Below are positions 1-11,314 of a DNA stretch of 64,000 nt, piece after piece. How positions within the stretch are numbered: the first letter of the stretch is position 1; every line of letters begins with the position of its first letter. Below the pieces are notes generated by a model. The model was not told the DNA's origin, searched no databases, and saw only the letters and a program-made list of their open reading frames with translations. A program made the position numbers and the translations under genes. This stretch comes from Pontederia crassipes. Taxonomy: Eukaryota > Streptophyta > Magnoliopsida > Commelinales > Pontederiaceae. Where the stretch lies: contig CM060188.1 of NCBI GenBank assembly GCA_030549335.1, forward strand, positions 42,497,696 through 42,561,695, written 5' to 3'.

Positions 1-1529
1 ACTTCTAAAATTAAATGATAAAATATATTATTGCAGAAACTACATAACGAATATTATACTAGTGCATAAGCTCATAATAAGTGATACATATAGGAGTGAC
101 GGTCGGGTCGAGCTCCTGATGAGTTGAGTGCTCATAATAAGTGATACATATAGGAGTGACGGTCGGGTCGAGCCCTGATGAGTTGAGTCGGATCATGAGG
201 TAAAAACATTTGAAATTTGATCCGATCAAAATTAATCGAGTTCGATCAAATTCGGTCCATGAACACTCTTAGATACATTTTATTCTAGATACATTGCAAA
301 ATAAATGTACAAGAAAGAGTTTGATACATCACATTATACAAGGAGAGACATCTGTAGGTAAACACGACCTATCCATGTGACCACCACTCTGAATTGTAAC
401 ATCGCACATGCTCCCACATTAGCCATGCATACCTATGGAGATCGTTATAAAAGAAGAAGAAGTCACCTTTTCACAAACACAAGGTTTTAGTGTGATAACA
501 ATTGTAAAAAAAAAGCCATGAAATAAGTCTCAAAAATATGTACTTGAGCAATCATTATGACATGAGAAGTGTAACATCCAGGTCCAATTAGAAAAAAAAA
601 AAAAGAAATCAAATTTTAAATAAATCAGAGTCCTATTAGAGTTGGAAATTTATCCAACTTGAAAAGGAAATAATAAACTTCAACCTCCCTATTTAGACCC
701 CGCCTCTATTCATCATAATAAAGTTTAATCCTAGTTGTCGCCTCCCTCACACGCCCTCTCGTGCCACCATGTTTAGGAACCAGGAGCATGTTGTCGGACG
801 TCGGAGAGATCATCGGAGACGTGCCCGAGCGAGTCAAGGTGAACTGTCATCATTATTGGCCTTTTCTCCATGTTGTTCTGCCGCTATTTTTCTTAAATCA
901 TTTTCTCTTCATTTTCTCTACCAAACCGTGCGACCAGAGGGTGAACGAGAAGAGGGGAGAACCGTAAGGAATGCTAACAGAGATAGGTGGATCATTGGAT
1001 CAACTTTTGGATTGATTTTAATAATAAATTTGCATGTGTAATAACCTATTTAGAGTCGTAGCATTGTCTTCTATCTACCTTGCATCGATATGTATATATA
1101 TGTGTGTACTTTGGGCATAAGAGGTTTATTCCGGCAGAATCGCGTGGAACAACGTGAAGTCGCGACCAATCACAGAACTCGGCCCCCATCGGGCAGAATC
1201 GACGTCGAGCCTGCCCCGGGCTCTCCGTTGCTTGACCCGTGCCGACGCCGATGCGCACACAGGCATTGGTCCAAGCTCCACTGAACTCGGCCCGAGTTAC
1301 GATGGGGATCTTCCCCGAACTCAACTCGGACTAAGTTAGAATTATACTCAGCCGAAGTTGGCCCGAGTTCTGCCAAGAAGTTCTAGTACGCTGTGATCTT
1401 AGGTTATCATTACTTTAGTGTTGTTCCATGATGTTTATTACATAGAATAGTATTACATTGAATGATCAGAAGTCCCAATCTGGGCGAAGACGATAACTTA
1501 AATAATTAATAAAGATAAAAGTTTGGGTG
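1..1529. other. Intergenic stretch, no gene seen
   Basis: AT-rich sequence with no coding signal that I trust. It holds a tandem duplication near its left end, described separately. A moderately GC-rich patch at about 1,120-1,390 contains several short copies of a CTCGGCCC/GGCCCGAG motif in both orientations. The short open frames at 761-1376 overlap on both strands and resemble no protein I recognise. Confidence 0.6.
71..189. repeat. Tandem duplication, two ~60-bp units
   Basis: Two adjacent copies starting CTCATAATAAGTGATACATA at 71 and 131 are identical apart from a 1-base indel and the last bases. This is a recent local duplication in non-coding DNA. Confidence 0.9.
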
Positions 1530-4500
1530 GCAAAGTTTGCTATCAGTTATGACAACAACACTCCTAGAATACAACGAAGTCTTAAAGACTATTGACTAAT
1601 AATATCGAAGAACTCACAATCTCTTACTCAATGAATTTGCAAAGCAAGTGAAGAAGTGAACGATCTCAACTCAAGAAGGGATTAGTATTTATAGGTGATG
1701 AAAGGACACAACTCTTTATTTATGAATGTCTCTTGCCAAAGGTTACAATCTTTCATTCAAAAATGCATAGTTACAAGTTTTAGTCTTTTCATTAAAAAAT
1801 GCATTGTTTCATTCAAACAATACACTCTTTCATTAAGTACCCCTTTGAATATGAACACATAGTTCATTTGAAATTTGAAATTTACAAATTTCATAAATCC
1901 TTCGCTAGATTGCAAATTTCAAAAATATTAAATTGTATAATTATACATAATGAAAGGTATCGTTAGAATTGAACATTCCCTTAGTGTAGACTTTTAAAGT
2001 TCAAATAGGTAACTATATCAATTAGATTTGAACCGTTACCTTTAAACTTGAACAAAAAAGGTCACACACAATTGTGTTCAATATTTCGAATAAGAGATTA
2101 CCATTGTAGCACTATTATGGCAATGTTCTCATCTTGGTTTCATGAATATTTATTCGAGAAAAACCTATAAAACTCTAGGCTGAAGTGGCACCACTTCTAT
2201 ATTCACATAAGTGGAATCCTTCGATAACACATCGATGTCGGATAAGAAATATTCATCCATTAAGCTATTTTAACTCATCCTTAATAACACTTGCGCTAAA
2301 TCCACATTCTTAGTGCACCAGTTATTAAGTAACTTGTTGTTACCCTTTAAATAAAATCAGATTTTGAGGCATGATGAATCGCCACCTTTAGAGAGTTATT
2401 TGTCCCTACACAAAGTTTGTTATTGGGTTATGGCGACAACACTCTCAGAATACAATGAAGTCTTAGAGCTCGTCAAATAACAATATCAAAGAACTCACAA
2501 TCTTTTACTCAATGAATTTGCAAAGCAAGTGAAGAAGTGAATGATCTCAACTCAAGAGGGAACTAGTATTTATAGATGATGAAAAGGCATAACTCCTCAT
2601 CTAAAGATACAACTCTTTTTTATTAACATGTCTCTTGCCAAAGGTTGCAATCTTTTATTCAAAAATACGCATTTACAAACTTTAGTCTTTTCATTAAAAA
2701 ATGCATTATTTCATTCAAACAATACACTCTTTCATTAAGCAACCCTTTGAGTATGAACACGGTTCATTTGAATTTTGAAATCTACAAATTTCATCAATCC
2801 CCTATTAGATTGCAATTTTCAAAGATACTAAATTGTATAATTATACATAGTGAAAGGTATCATTAGTAGGGGTGAGCACGGGCCGGGACGACCACCCAGA
2901 TGTTCCGAGTTTTTTCCCGACCCGGTTATCAACCAGGTCGGGACCGGGTCTCATTTCCTTGAGACCCGGCCGGGACCGGGTCCGGATTATTAAAACCCAG
3001 ACCCGGTCCCGACCCGATTAAATATATAATATTAATATTAAATTATTTTTAAATAATATATTTATGCTTATTTTAAATAAAAATTAATATTTTGTTTGAT
3101 ATATATCTTAAATATATATTATTTTATATTATCATATGTATATAATTTAATTAATAGTTATTGTATCTATATAATAACATTAATTTTTTTACTATTCGAT
3201 TTATTATTTTATATTTTTATGATCAAACCGGGACAACCGAGAATTCTCGATTTTTGTCTCGATTTGACCGGGACGACCCGGTCCCGGACCCGACCAGGAC
3301 CGGGTCCAGGACCGGGTCTGCATTTTCAAAAACTCGAAGCAAACCGGGTCGGGTCCGGGTCAGCCGAAACCCGGTCCCGGACCCGGTTTTGCTCACCCCT
3401 AATCATTAGATTTGAACCTTCCTTTAGTGTAGACTTTTCAAAGGTTCAAACAAGTAACTAGTATCAATTAGATTTAAACCATTACTCTTAAGCCTCAACT
3501 AGAAAGGTCACACCCATAATTGTGTTTAATATTTCGAATAAGAGATTAACATTATAGCATTATTATGGCCATATGCTCATCATGGTTTCATGAATATTTA
3601 TTCGAGAAAAACCTCTAAAACTCTAGGCTGAAGTGACACCACTTCTATATTCATATAGGTGAAATCCTTCGATAACACATCGATGTTGGATAACAAATAT
3701 CCATCAATTAAAAGCTTTTAACTCATCCTTAATAATACTTGCAATAAATCCACATTCTTAGTGCACCAGTTATTAGGTAACTTGTTGTTATCATTTGAAC
3801 ATTGAGATCACATTTTTACTAAAATAAAGAAGGGTTTCCATTACTAATTACTATAGGTTTTAAATTCATTTTGACAGAAAAATCCTTGACTTTTTCTCTT
3901 GACATACATTTTGTCGATGAGTCTGTCAAATTATCAATTGATTTACCATAGGTGATAGTAATCACACCACCCTCTATCAACGTTATTTATGTCTCAAGCT
4001 AATACATTATAAAGTTTCCTATATGCTTGGGACATAGTAGACTGACTGTCACAGAATACGAAAATGACTCACACAGGTTGTGGCCACGATTTAATATCAT
4101 AGAACATGTTTTTTAATCATTCCACTTCTTTACTTGCTATTGTCAAAGCGAAAAATTCGGTCTCCATCGTTGAACGAGTAATATATGTTTGTTTCTTAGA
4201 AGCCCAACAAGTAGCTCCTCCTCCAATAATAAAAATCCAACATGTAGTAGAGACTTGACATCTAACTTGCATCTGTATATCTCTCTAGTGCAATTGGATA
4301 ATCATTATAGCGTAGATCCAAATTAATGATTTTCTTAAAAATAACCCAAGATTTTATACCTTTCCAATGATCCACACTAGAATTATTTGTAAATATTGAT
4401 AATTTGCACACAACAAATGCGATATTAGGTCTAGTGCAATTCATTGCATACATTGAACTCTCTATAGCACTCGCATACTCTAATTGTGTTATTCCCCTTT

Positions 4501-4980
4501 CAGAATTCATGTCTAATTTTGAATTGGGATCATAAGGAGTATTAAGTTCCTTGATATTAAGATGATTGAATTTTTTTAATACTTTCTTAATATAATGAGA
4601 TTGGTTTAGTGCAAAACATTTATCATGTTTTTTTCACTTTAATGGCCAAAATTGTATCTACTTCATTTTAAATTTCGAAGATAGATACTTTTTGGTTTCA
4701 CGAACACCTTCTAAGTTCGTACCAAATGTTAATAAGTCATATGCATACAAGCAAATAATCACTCCATATTTTTTTAATAAAATTGGAGTAAATACACTTA
4801 TCTACATCATTATGGCTAAAGCCATCCGATAATATTATCGAATTAAATGTTTCATGCCACTGTTTATGCGTTTGCTTTAAGTCATATAATGACTTAACCA
4901 ATGTACAAACTTTCTTTTCACTTTCAGAAAAGCACAATCCTCTAGTTGTTCTATATAAACTTATTCATTGAGTTCACCAT
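1530..4980 (-). mobile_element. Ty1/copia retrotransposon fossil with tandem LTR-like repeats
   Basis: Old, broken Ty1/copia remnant reading on the minus strand. Pol-derived pieces (reverse transcriptase and RNase H-like sequence) lie at about 3.9-4.95 kb. Beside them are two direct repeats of roughly 0.85 kb, at about 1,530-2,350 and 2,411-3,800 (the second enlarged by an hAT insertion). These are probably LTR-derived. No right-hand LTR is visible, and the reading frames are heavily decayed. The family call rests on copia-type residues in the reverse transcriptase pieces; the LTR identity of the repeats is inferred from their position. Confidence 0.7.
2867..3401. mobile_element. Non-autonomous hAT element (535 bp) with perfect TSD
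   Basis: The ends are inverted: TAGGGGTGAGCA on the left and TGCTCACCCCTA on the right. It is flanked by a perfect 8-bp direct repeat, ATCATTAG, at 2859-2866 and 3402-3409. An 8-bp duplication with TAGGGG-type ends is the hAT signature. Both arms are rich in CCGGGACC-type motifs and the middle is very AT-rich. There is no transposase frame. The sister repeat at about 1,960 shows the same site without the element, which confirms the boundaries. Confidence 0.95.
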
Positions 4981-6408
4981 TTAAAAATGCAGTTTTTGTA
5001 AGGCCCCCAAATTACACTCCATCAGAATACGCTTCGAGGATGCTACGGATCATCCTTACATGTACATCATTGTGACAAAAAGAATGCTTTGACTGGTCAA
5101 CTTAACATCAATAAAAGTGGAAGACTAATCATCATATATTAATGCTAAAAAGAGTAACATCATAATATGCGGAAAAAGAAATTTATATCATAAATCAAAA
5201 TGACTCAAGACACCCATGTGCAACCAAACCTACGAGCTTGATCGATCACCGTTGGTCACATTCATCATTCTGACTTGATCTTACATTTAAGAAAATGCAG
5301 GAGAAAAACCTCCCTAAGAATTTTGCAAGTAAGTATGGAAGTAAAGTCAATCATAAAATCATGATACTAGACAAGAATCATAAGAACATCGTCATCGTGT
5401 AAGAAACAAAATATGATCAGATTAAGGTGTCATCTTCTTGAGATTATAAGATCACATACCAAGATAAATCATAATAAGTCATCATAAAATAGCAAGCGCC
5501 GATCATCACGATTATGAAGTCATTATCATATAAAGAATTATAAAAAATCATTGTACGAACATAAATAATCATGAATTGAATCATCTTTGTTAAAGCATAT
5601 TCTTAATAGATCAAGAGATCATGGAAAGTCCATCATAAGAGTGGCAAGAGACCCTTATAAAATTTATGGTGAATGAACAAAAAGACAAAAATAAAGTAAA
5701 TATGTTGACTAAGAAGTAAGGATCAATGAGTTACAAAGCTACTCCTAAGATGTACATGGCAATGGAGAAGACATATAATGAGAATATGTATGTCATGTAT
5801 ATTCGTGATGTGATGAAATGAATTATGATGCTTATGAATGATGATAGTTTAAAAGTTAAGAAGATATATCAAGTTATTGATGTTTCATATGTGATATGTG
5901 TATTATGTCAAGAATGATAAGTATGATACTATGTGATATGATTTGTGCCATGCATATTATTATATTTAAATCCTTATAATGATGGCAAATGCATCTGATT
6001 ATGTGATAGGTCTTAATAGCATGTATAATTTTTAATTGAGAAATCTTACTATAATCAAGAATAAGGATGACAAATTTTAGCTCATGAAAAAAAGGGTTTC
6101 ATATCATAGGAGTCATAAATGTTATTAGCCAAAGAACGTTCTAATGACTTGAATGTTATAAAATTATTTCTTTTACTCAATGTAGTAGTTGGATTTCTAT
6201 TATTCATTACTATTTTAAAGTTAATTTCATTATTATTATGAATTCTTTTGTTGTTTACTATTATACTAATGATTTAAGGCGAATGGGCCAAATGACTAAA
6301 AACTTTTTCCAATGAACCTAACTTGTTTGTGTCGCCATAGTCTAACACCTAAGAAATATTAATATGATCTTATTTAAATATAAGGGTACTAAACAAAGTC
6401 AAACTTGT
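4981..6408. repeat. AT-rich stretch; left copy of a ~0.55-kb direct repeat
   Basis: No gene. The part at about 5,728-6,270 recurs in the same orientation at about 9,556-10,125, with long identical runs such as the block around 5,880-5,945. A diverged reverse-orientation relative appears within 34.7-36.5 kb. The repeat class is undetermined; it may be part of a long LTR. Confidence 0.75.
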
Positions 6409-9400
6409 CACTACAAGAAATTGGATCATTGGCGAAGAGTTATCTAGTCGTTAAAAATTGTCATCTGGTTATTAATACTCATTAACTATAAGAAAAAATT
6501 GGTCATAGCTATTTGCTATAAGTTCCGTCGCTAAAGAGTTTCATCGTCCAATGTTAATAACTAGTCATTGATTTCTTTTAGGGACCATCATAATTCTCTT
6601 TTTTAAAAATTCAATAGAGACTAGTATGTTGGTCCCTTATACAATTTATAAGGTCCACTCAATTTGTCGACATAATTTTTTTAGTGACCTCAATACTAAT
6701 CGCTAAAGACATTATTTATGTGCTATAAGAAAAATTTTAATGGCTAATTTTCTTGACATTAATCCATTTTTAAAATAATAAAATTTTATATATTTGTCAT
6801 TAAAACCATAAACATTTTCAAAATTTTAAAATTCTATACTCAACTCAAATATCAAATCAACTATCCATACAATATTCAACTCAAATATTCATATACAACA
6901 TCCAACATTTTTTACAAAATTCTAAATGACTCTTTGGTCTTCTTCCATCTTTTTGGCATGCTTCATAACTACAAGAGACCCATCTTTTAATTTTTCATTG
7001 TATACTGTACCAAAACTTCCTTGTTCTTTCTTTCACAAAATTTGAAGTGGCTTTATAAATTGTTACCACAATGCTATATTTCCTTGTTGCTGCTCACGAA
7101 CATCACCACTATTAAACTTATACTTAATATTGTTGCTTGTTATTGATTTCATTGAGTCTGCATGAAGATATTTGATTAGTATCTCATACACAGTGTTGCA
7201 TAGTGATGCCATGAAGACAAATATGATTATGATGTGCCAGTTGAAATGATAGAACAATGCATATAAACTTAAGATATAACTAATATTGCAACTAAGAAAG
7301 GCAGGTAAGAGAGGAATACATTATAGTTTGTAGTCGAGGTTTACAAGTAGCAAAGAAGTACGACATTCTAAACATGGTTCGACATGAGTTCCCATCAATC
7401 TTCTTAATAATGCTTTTAAGTAGGAAGGGTTCGTACTCGTTCACTGTCTCTTTGTTTTTAACCTGAAATAGTGAGAGAAAAAACCCTCAAGAAATATAAT
7501 ACACAAAATAGGCAATAGCACCAAATGGTTTTAAAGAAACCCTTATAATCCCTCTGTGCAAACTATGGATTCTATAAGAAAATAGATGATATGATTGTGA
7601 ACGAGAGGCAAAATTTAAAACTATTTGCAATTTGTCTATGGCGTCAGAGCTTCAAGCTGATGGTCTTGCCAGTCAACGTCAAGATCTGCATGGAGACGGA
7701 GCACAAGGTGAAGCACAAAATAACAAACTCTCAATAATAGGATCGAAATGAACACAAATCCAAAATCAAAATAAAAAAAAGATATAAAACAAATGAAAAA
7801 TGTTATTAAGAATGATCTTAAAGGGAAAAAAGCTTAATCTACACAACTTGAGACGATCAAAACACGCCTCCCTTTGATCATGAATACAAATAGATTAATT
7901 CCATTCATACATTACCATTGCATTGACGAAATGGATCAAATAGATTACATCACAATGCTTAAAAATCAAAACTTTATTTTACCTCTTGCAATTTCTCTTC
8001 CATTAGAGCGTCCTCAAAGCACTATTCCTCTTCTCCCTTGCCGCTGCCACCGTCATCATGACCTTCGTCCACCAAACAAGCTATTGTGGAGGACGAAGCC
8101 TCCTGCGATGATTTCAATGGCGCCAACGCCGGCGTGTCTGAAGGTCTGCTCGTAGTCAGTTCCGGCTTGGTAGCGCGGTCACCCAGCGTGAGAGGCGGCC
8201 GCCGAGGCAGCCTCTACATGAGAGGCAGTCGCCTATGGCGGCCATCGACGGCTGCCTCTGCGCAGAGGTGACCACGATGACCGCCTAGGCGCGAGAGGCA
8301 GCCCAATAGACCTCGACGGACGTCGAGCGAGGGAGGCGGCCTCAAAGGATTCTTCCTCTTCTCCTTGGCTGCTGCCACCGCCATCACGACCTCCGTCCAT
8401 CGAACGAGCTACTGCGGAGGACGAAGCCTCCTGTGATGATCTCAATGGCGCCAGTGCCGGTGTGTTGGCGGTCTGTTTGCAGTCGGGTTCCGGCTTGGCA
8501 GCCATGTCAGGCGCGGAGGCGGTCGTCGAACGCGTAGAGACAGCCCCGACGCAGCCGCCTAGGGCTGCCTTTGCGTGAGAGGCGGCCGCTTCTGTGCAGA
8601 GGTGACTGCGGCGGCCACCTTTGTGCAGAGGCGGCTGCCGAGGGCTGCCTCTGCGTGATAGGTGCCTATCGAAGCTGCCTCTGCGCGAGTGGCCGCCGTC
8701 GAAGTCGTCTCTATGCATGAGGCGACCACCGAAGTCGTCTCTGCACAGAGGCCACCTCGACGACCACCTCAGTGCGAGACGCAGCCATCGAGGACTGCAT
8801 CCTCATGTGAATCGGCTTCGACAACCATGAAGGCGTGTGCGAAACTACCTCAGCCGCCAAAGTCGAGGTCCGTCCACGTCCGATGCGGGCGTGTGCGAGG
8901 GAAGACGGATGTGAAGAAGAAGAGGTAAAATGATTAGGTTAAAGGAGGATTATGTATACCCTAATTATAATGGTGGTATAAGCAAAAGTTTCTTTTAACT
9001 TTAATCTTAAAATAATAAACATTCTTTTTTATGTTATCATCATTTTTAGGAAATAAATATTAATGATATTTTTAATCTTTTATTAATGATATTAAAAATT
9101 GAAAAAAAATAATATTAAACCATAAAGTATACTTAATCTTTTTCATTTTATTTTGAATCTTAAAATAATAATATTATTGGAGAAGAAGAAATGTCGATGG
9201 AGAGAAGGAACTAAAATAAAATAAAAATTATTATATCTTCTAAATATTACTAATATTATTTTAGGGGATATTCTTTTATTTGACTCATTAATATTTTTAG
9301 CGAAGAGATAGTAGTAATTAATTTAAATATTTTAACGTCAAGTCTAATCTTGTTTCTGTAATTAACTTTTAACGACTAGTCATAAAAATATTAAGGACCA

Positions 9401-9499
9401 ATTTTTTTGTCCTTATTGTTGGCGAATAACAATGTTTAACAACTAGTTTTGGATCTCTTCATTAATTATGAAACGCTAAAAGTCACTTTTCTTGTAGCG
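6409..9499. mobile_element. Non-autonomous CACTA (En/Spm) element, 3.1 kb
   Basis: The left end CACTACAAGAAA at 6409 pairs with TTTCTTGTAGCG at 9488-9499, with one mismatch. The flanking triplets TGT and TGG are a likely decayed 3-bp target duplication. The subterminal regions carry many short variants of an ACTAGTCGTTAAA-like motif in both orientations, as expected for transposase-binding repeats. No transposase frame is visible. The centre (about 7.99-8.93 kb) is a GC-rich block unlike its AT-rich surroundings and may be captured sequence. Confidence 0.9.
8023..8503. repeat. Internal duplication of a GC-rich segment in the CACTA element
   Basis: A ~150-bp segment starting at 8023 recurs, diverged, starting at about 8349. 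Between and after the copies, up to about 8,780, lie many imperfect copies of an ~18-bp motif built on CTGCCTCTGCGCGAGAGGC. Overlapping open frames on both strands are a by-product of the GC-rich repeats. I recognise no protein in them. Confidence 0.75.
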
Positions 9500-9555
9500 T
9501 GGCTTATAATTTACCCAAATATATTATGGCTCTCCCTACAAACTCCATAATCTAC

Positions 9556-10125
9556 ATGAGTTATAAAGCTAACTCCTAAGATGTACATGACAACGGAAAA
9601 GACATATAATGAGAATATGTATGTCATGTATATTCATGATGTGATGAAATGAATGTTTTATTTAATGATGCTTATGAATGGTGATAGTTTAAAAGTTAAG
9701 AAGGTATATCAAGTTCTTGATGTTTCATATGTGATATGTGTATTATGTCAAGAATGATAAGTACGATACTATGTGATATGATTTGTGGCATGCATGTTAT
9801 TATATTTAAATTCTTATAATGATGGCAAATACATCTGATCATGTGATAGATCTTAATAGCATGCATAATTTTACAAACTCTAATTGAGAATTATTACTAT
9901 AATCAAGAATAAGGATGAAAAATTTAGCTCGTGAAGAAAAAAAGGGTTGCATATCATAGGAGTCTTAGATGTTATTAGCCAAAGAATGTTTTAATGATTT
10001 AAATGTTATAAAATTATTTCTTTTACACAATGTGGTAGTTGGGTTTCTAATATTCATTACTGTTTTTAAGTTAATTTCATTATTATTATGAATTTCTTTT
10101 GTTGTTTACTATTGGTTGAAACTAT
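9556..10125. repeat. Right copy of the ~0.55-kb direct repeat
   Basis: Same orientation as the copy at about 5,728-6,270, about 90% similar by eye. The CACTA element lies between the two. The pair could be LTRs of an older element or a simple segmental duplication; the sequence alone does not decide. Confidence 0.8.
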
Positions 10126-11314
10126 CTATATGAGTTGAAAGACACCCATCTCATGAATTAAATCATCTCATAATTCGAAATTACTCACTTTTTTTTAAAA
10201 AAGGACACTTATCATGCCTTGATATTGGATATGAAAGTATCTTGGTATAACCTAAATGAACAAAGAACTCTTTAGAGGACAACAAACATTAAGATGGATG
10301 AAGTTAGAAAGCTACTCCCAATCAATTATATTGAATTAAAATACACAATGCAATACATCATGAAACCGGAGCAAATAAAAACACCTAATGACAAATTTTT
10401 GTTGTTCCAAGTGTTGGATTGTCCAAACTCAATAAAGTTTTGAATTAATTATTGTCGTCAAGTTATCAAATTGATTATATTGATAGAATTACTTGATTAG
10501 CAATTGTTGTTCATTGTTTATAAATAACTTATTCTATAATGAATTTTATGTTCATTGTTTTTGCACTCAATATTATGCCTAAAAGTTCATCGTACAATTA
10601 TATCTCTTGCATTTGAATTTTGTACCACGGTGATTGTGCTTGACAATTTAAACATGACACTAAGTTGTATATGAGTTTAAAGTCATTAAATATCTTTTAT
10701 TTCCATAATAGAGCAATTTAGTCATTAAAACAATTATTTCTGAAAATGATACGTTTCCACATTCATAAAGTTTTTTTATTTATGATTACTATCACGACCA
10801 AAGCTAAATTCAACATAGTCAATACATAGGTAGCAACTTTATAGAAATGCTCGATTGTTATATAGTAAAAAATATTCTTGAACATGTTAATTATTTTATA
10901 ATTTAGAAAAGTTATGGAAGAAAAATTTAAATAGTTTAGGCCTTTTCTTCTAAAATTTTATTAATGCATTTAGGACTCAATTCTTTTTATCATTTAGTTA
11001 GAAAAATAAAATCACAAATTGTATTCCACATGATTCATTTGTAATTGTTTGAAACATAATATTTTGTTACGTTGCATTAGTTTTTAAAGTTAAACCTCCT
11101 ATGTAGTAATTTTCGAGTCGAAATCTTAATATATATATTTATCATATGACATTTCTAAATTATTTCGTGATTTCAGCTTTAGTCCATCCATCTTATGTTT
11201 CTATTTTTTTCCGATTTTTTCTATTTATGAATAAACTAAACTATCCTTTCATGAACTATCTTCTTTTTAATGTTTAAAAAAGAATAAAAATACTAAACAC
11301 TCCCTCTTTTCAAT
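10126..11314. other. AT-rich intergenic stretch, no gene
   Basis: No coding signal. Around 11,160-11,260 there is a degraded half-copy of the fold-back MITE seen whole at 13.8 kb and 53.2 kb (the motif running from TTTAGTCCATCC to AAACTAAACTATCC). It was apparently cut by the neighbouring inverted-repeat element. Confidence 0.6.

Noticed and set aside
7874-8928. Possible genes in the GC-rich CACTA cargo
   Set aside because: The frames overlap on both strands, follow the repeat units, and match nothing I know.
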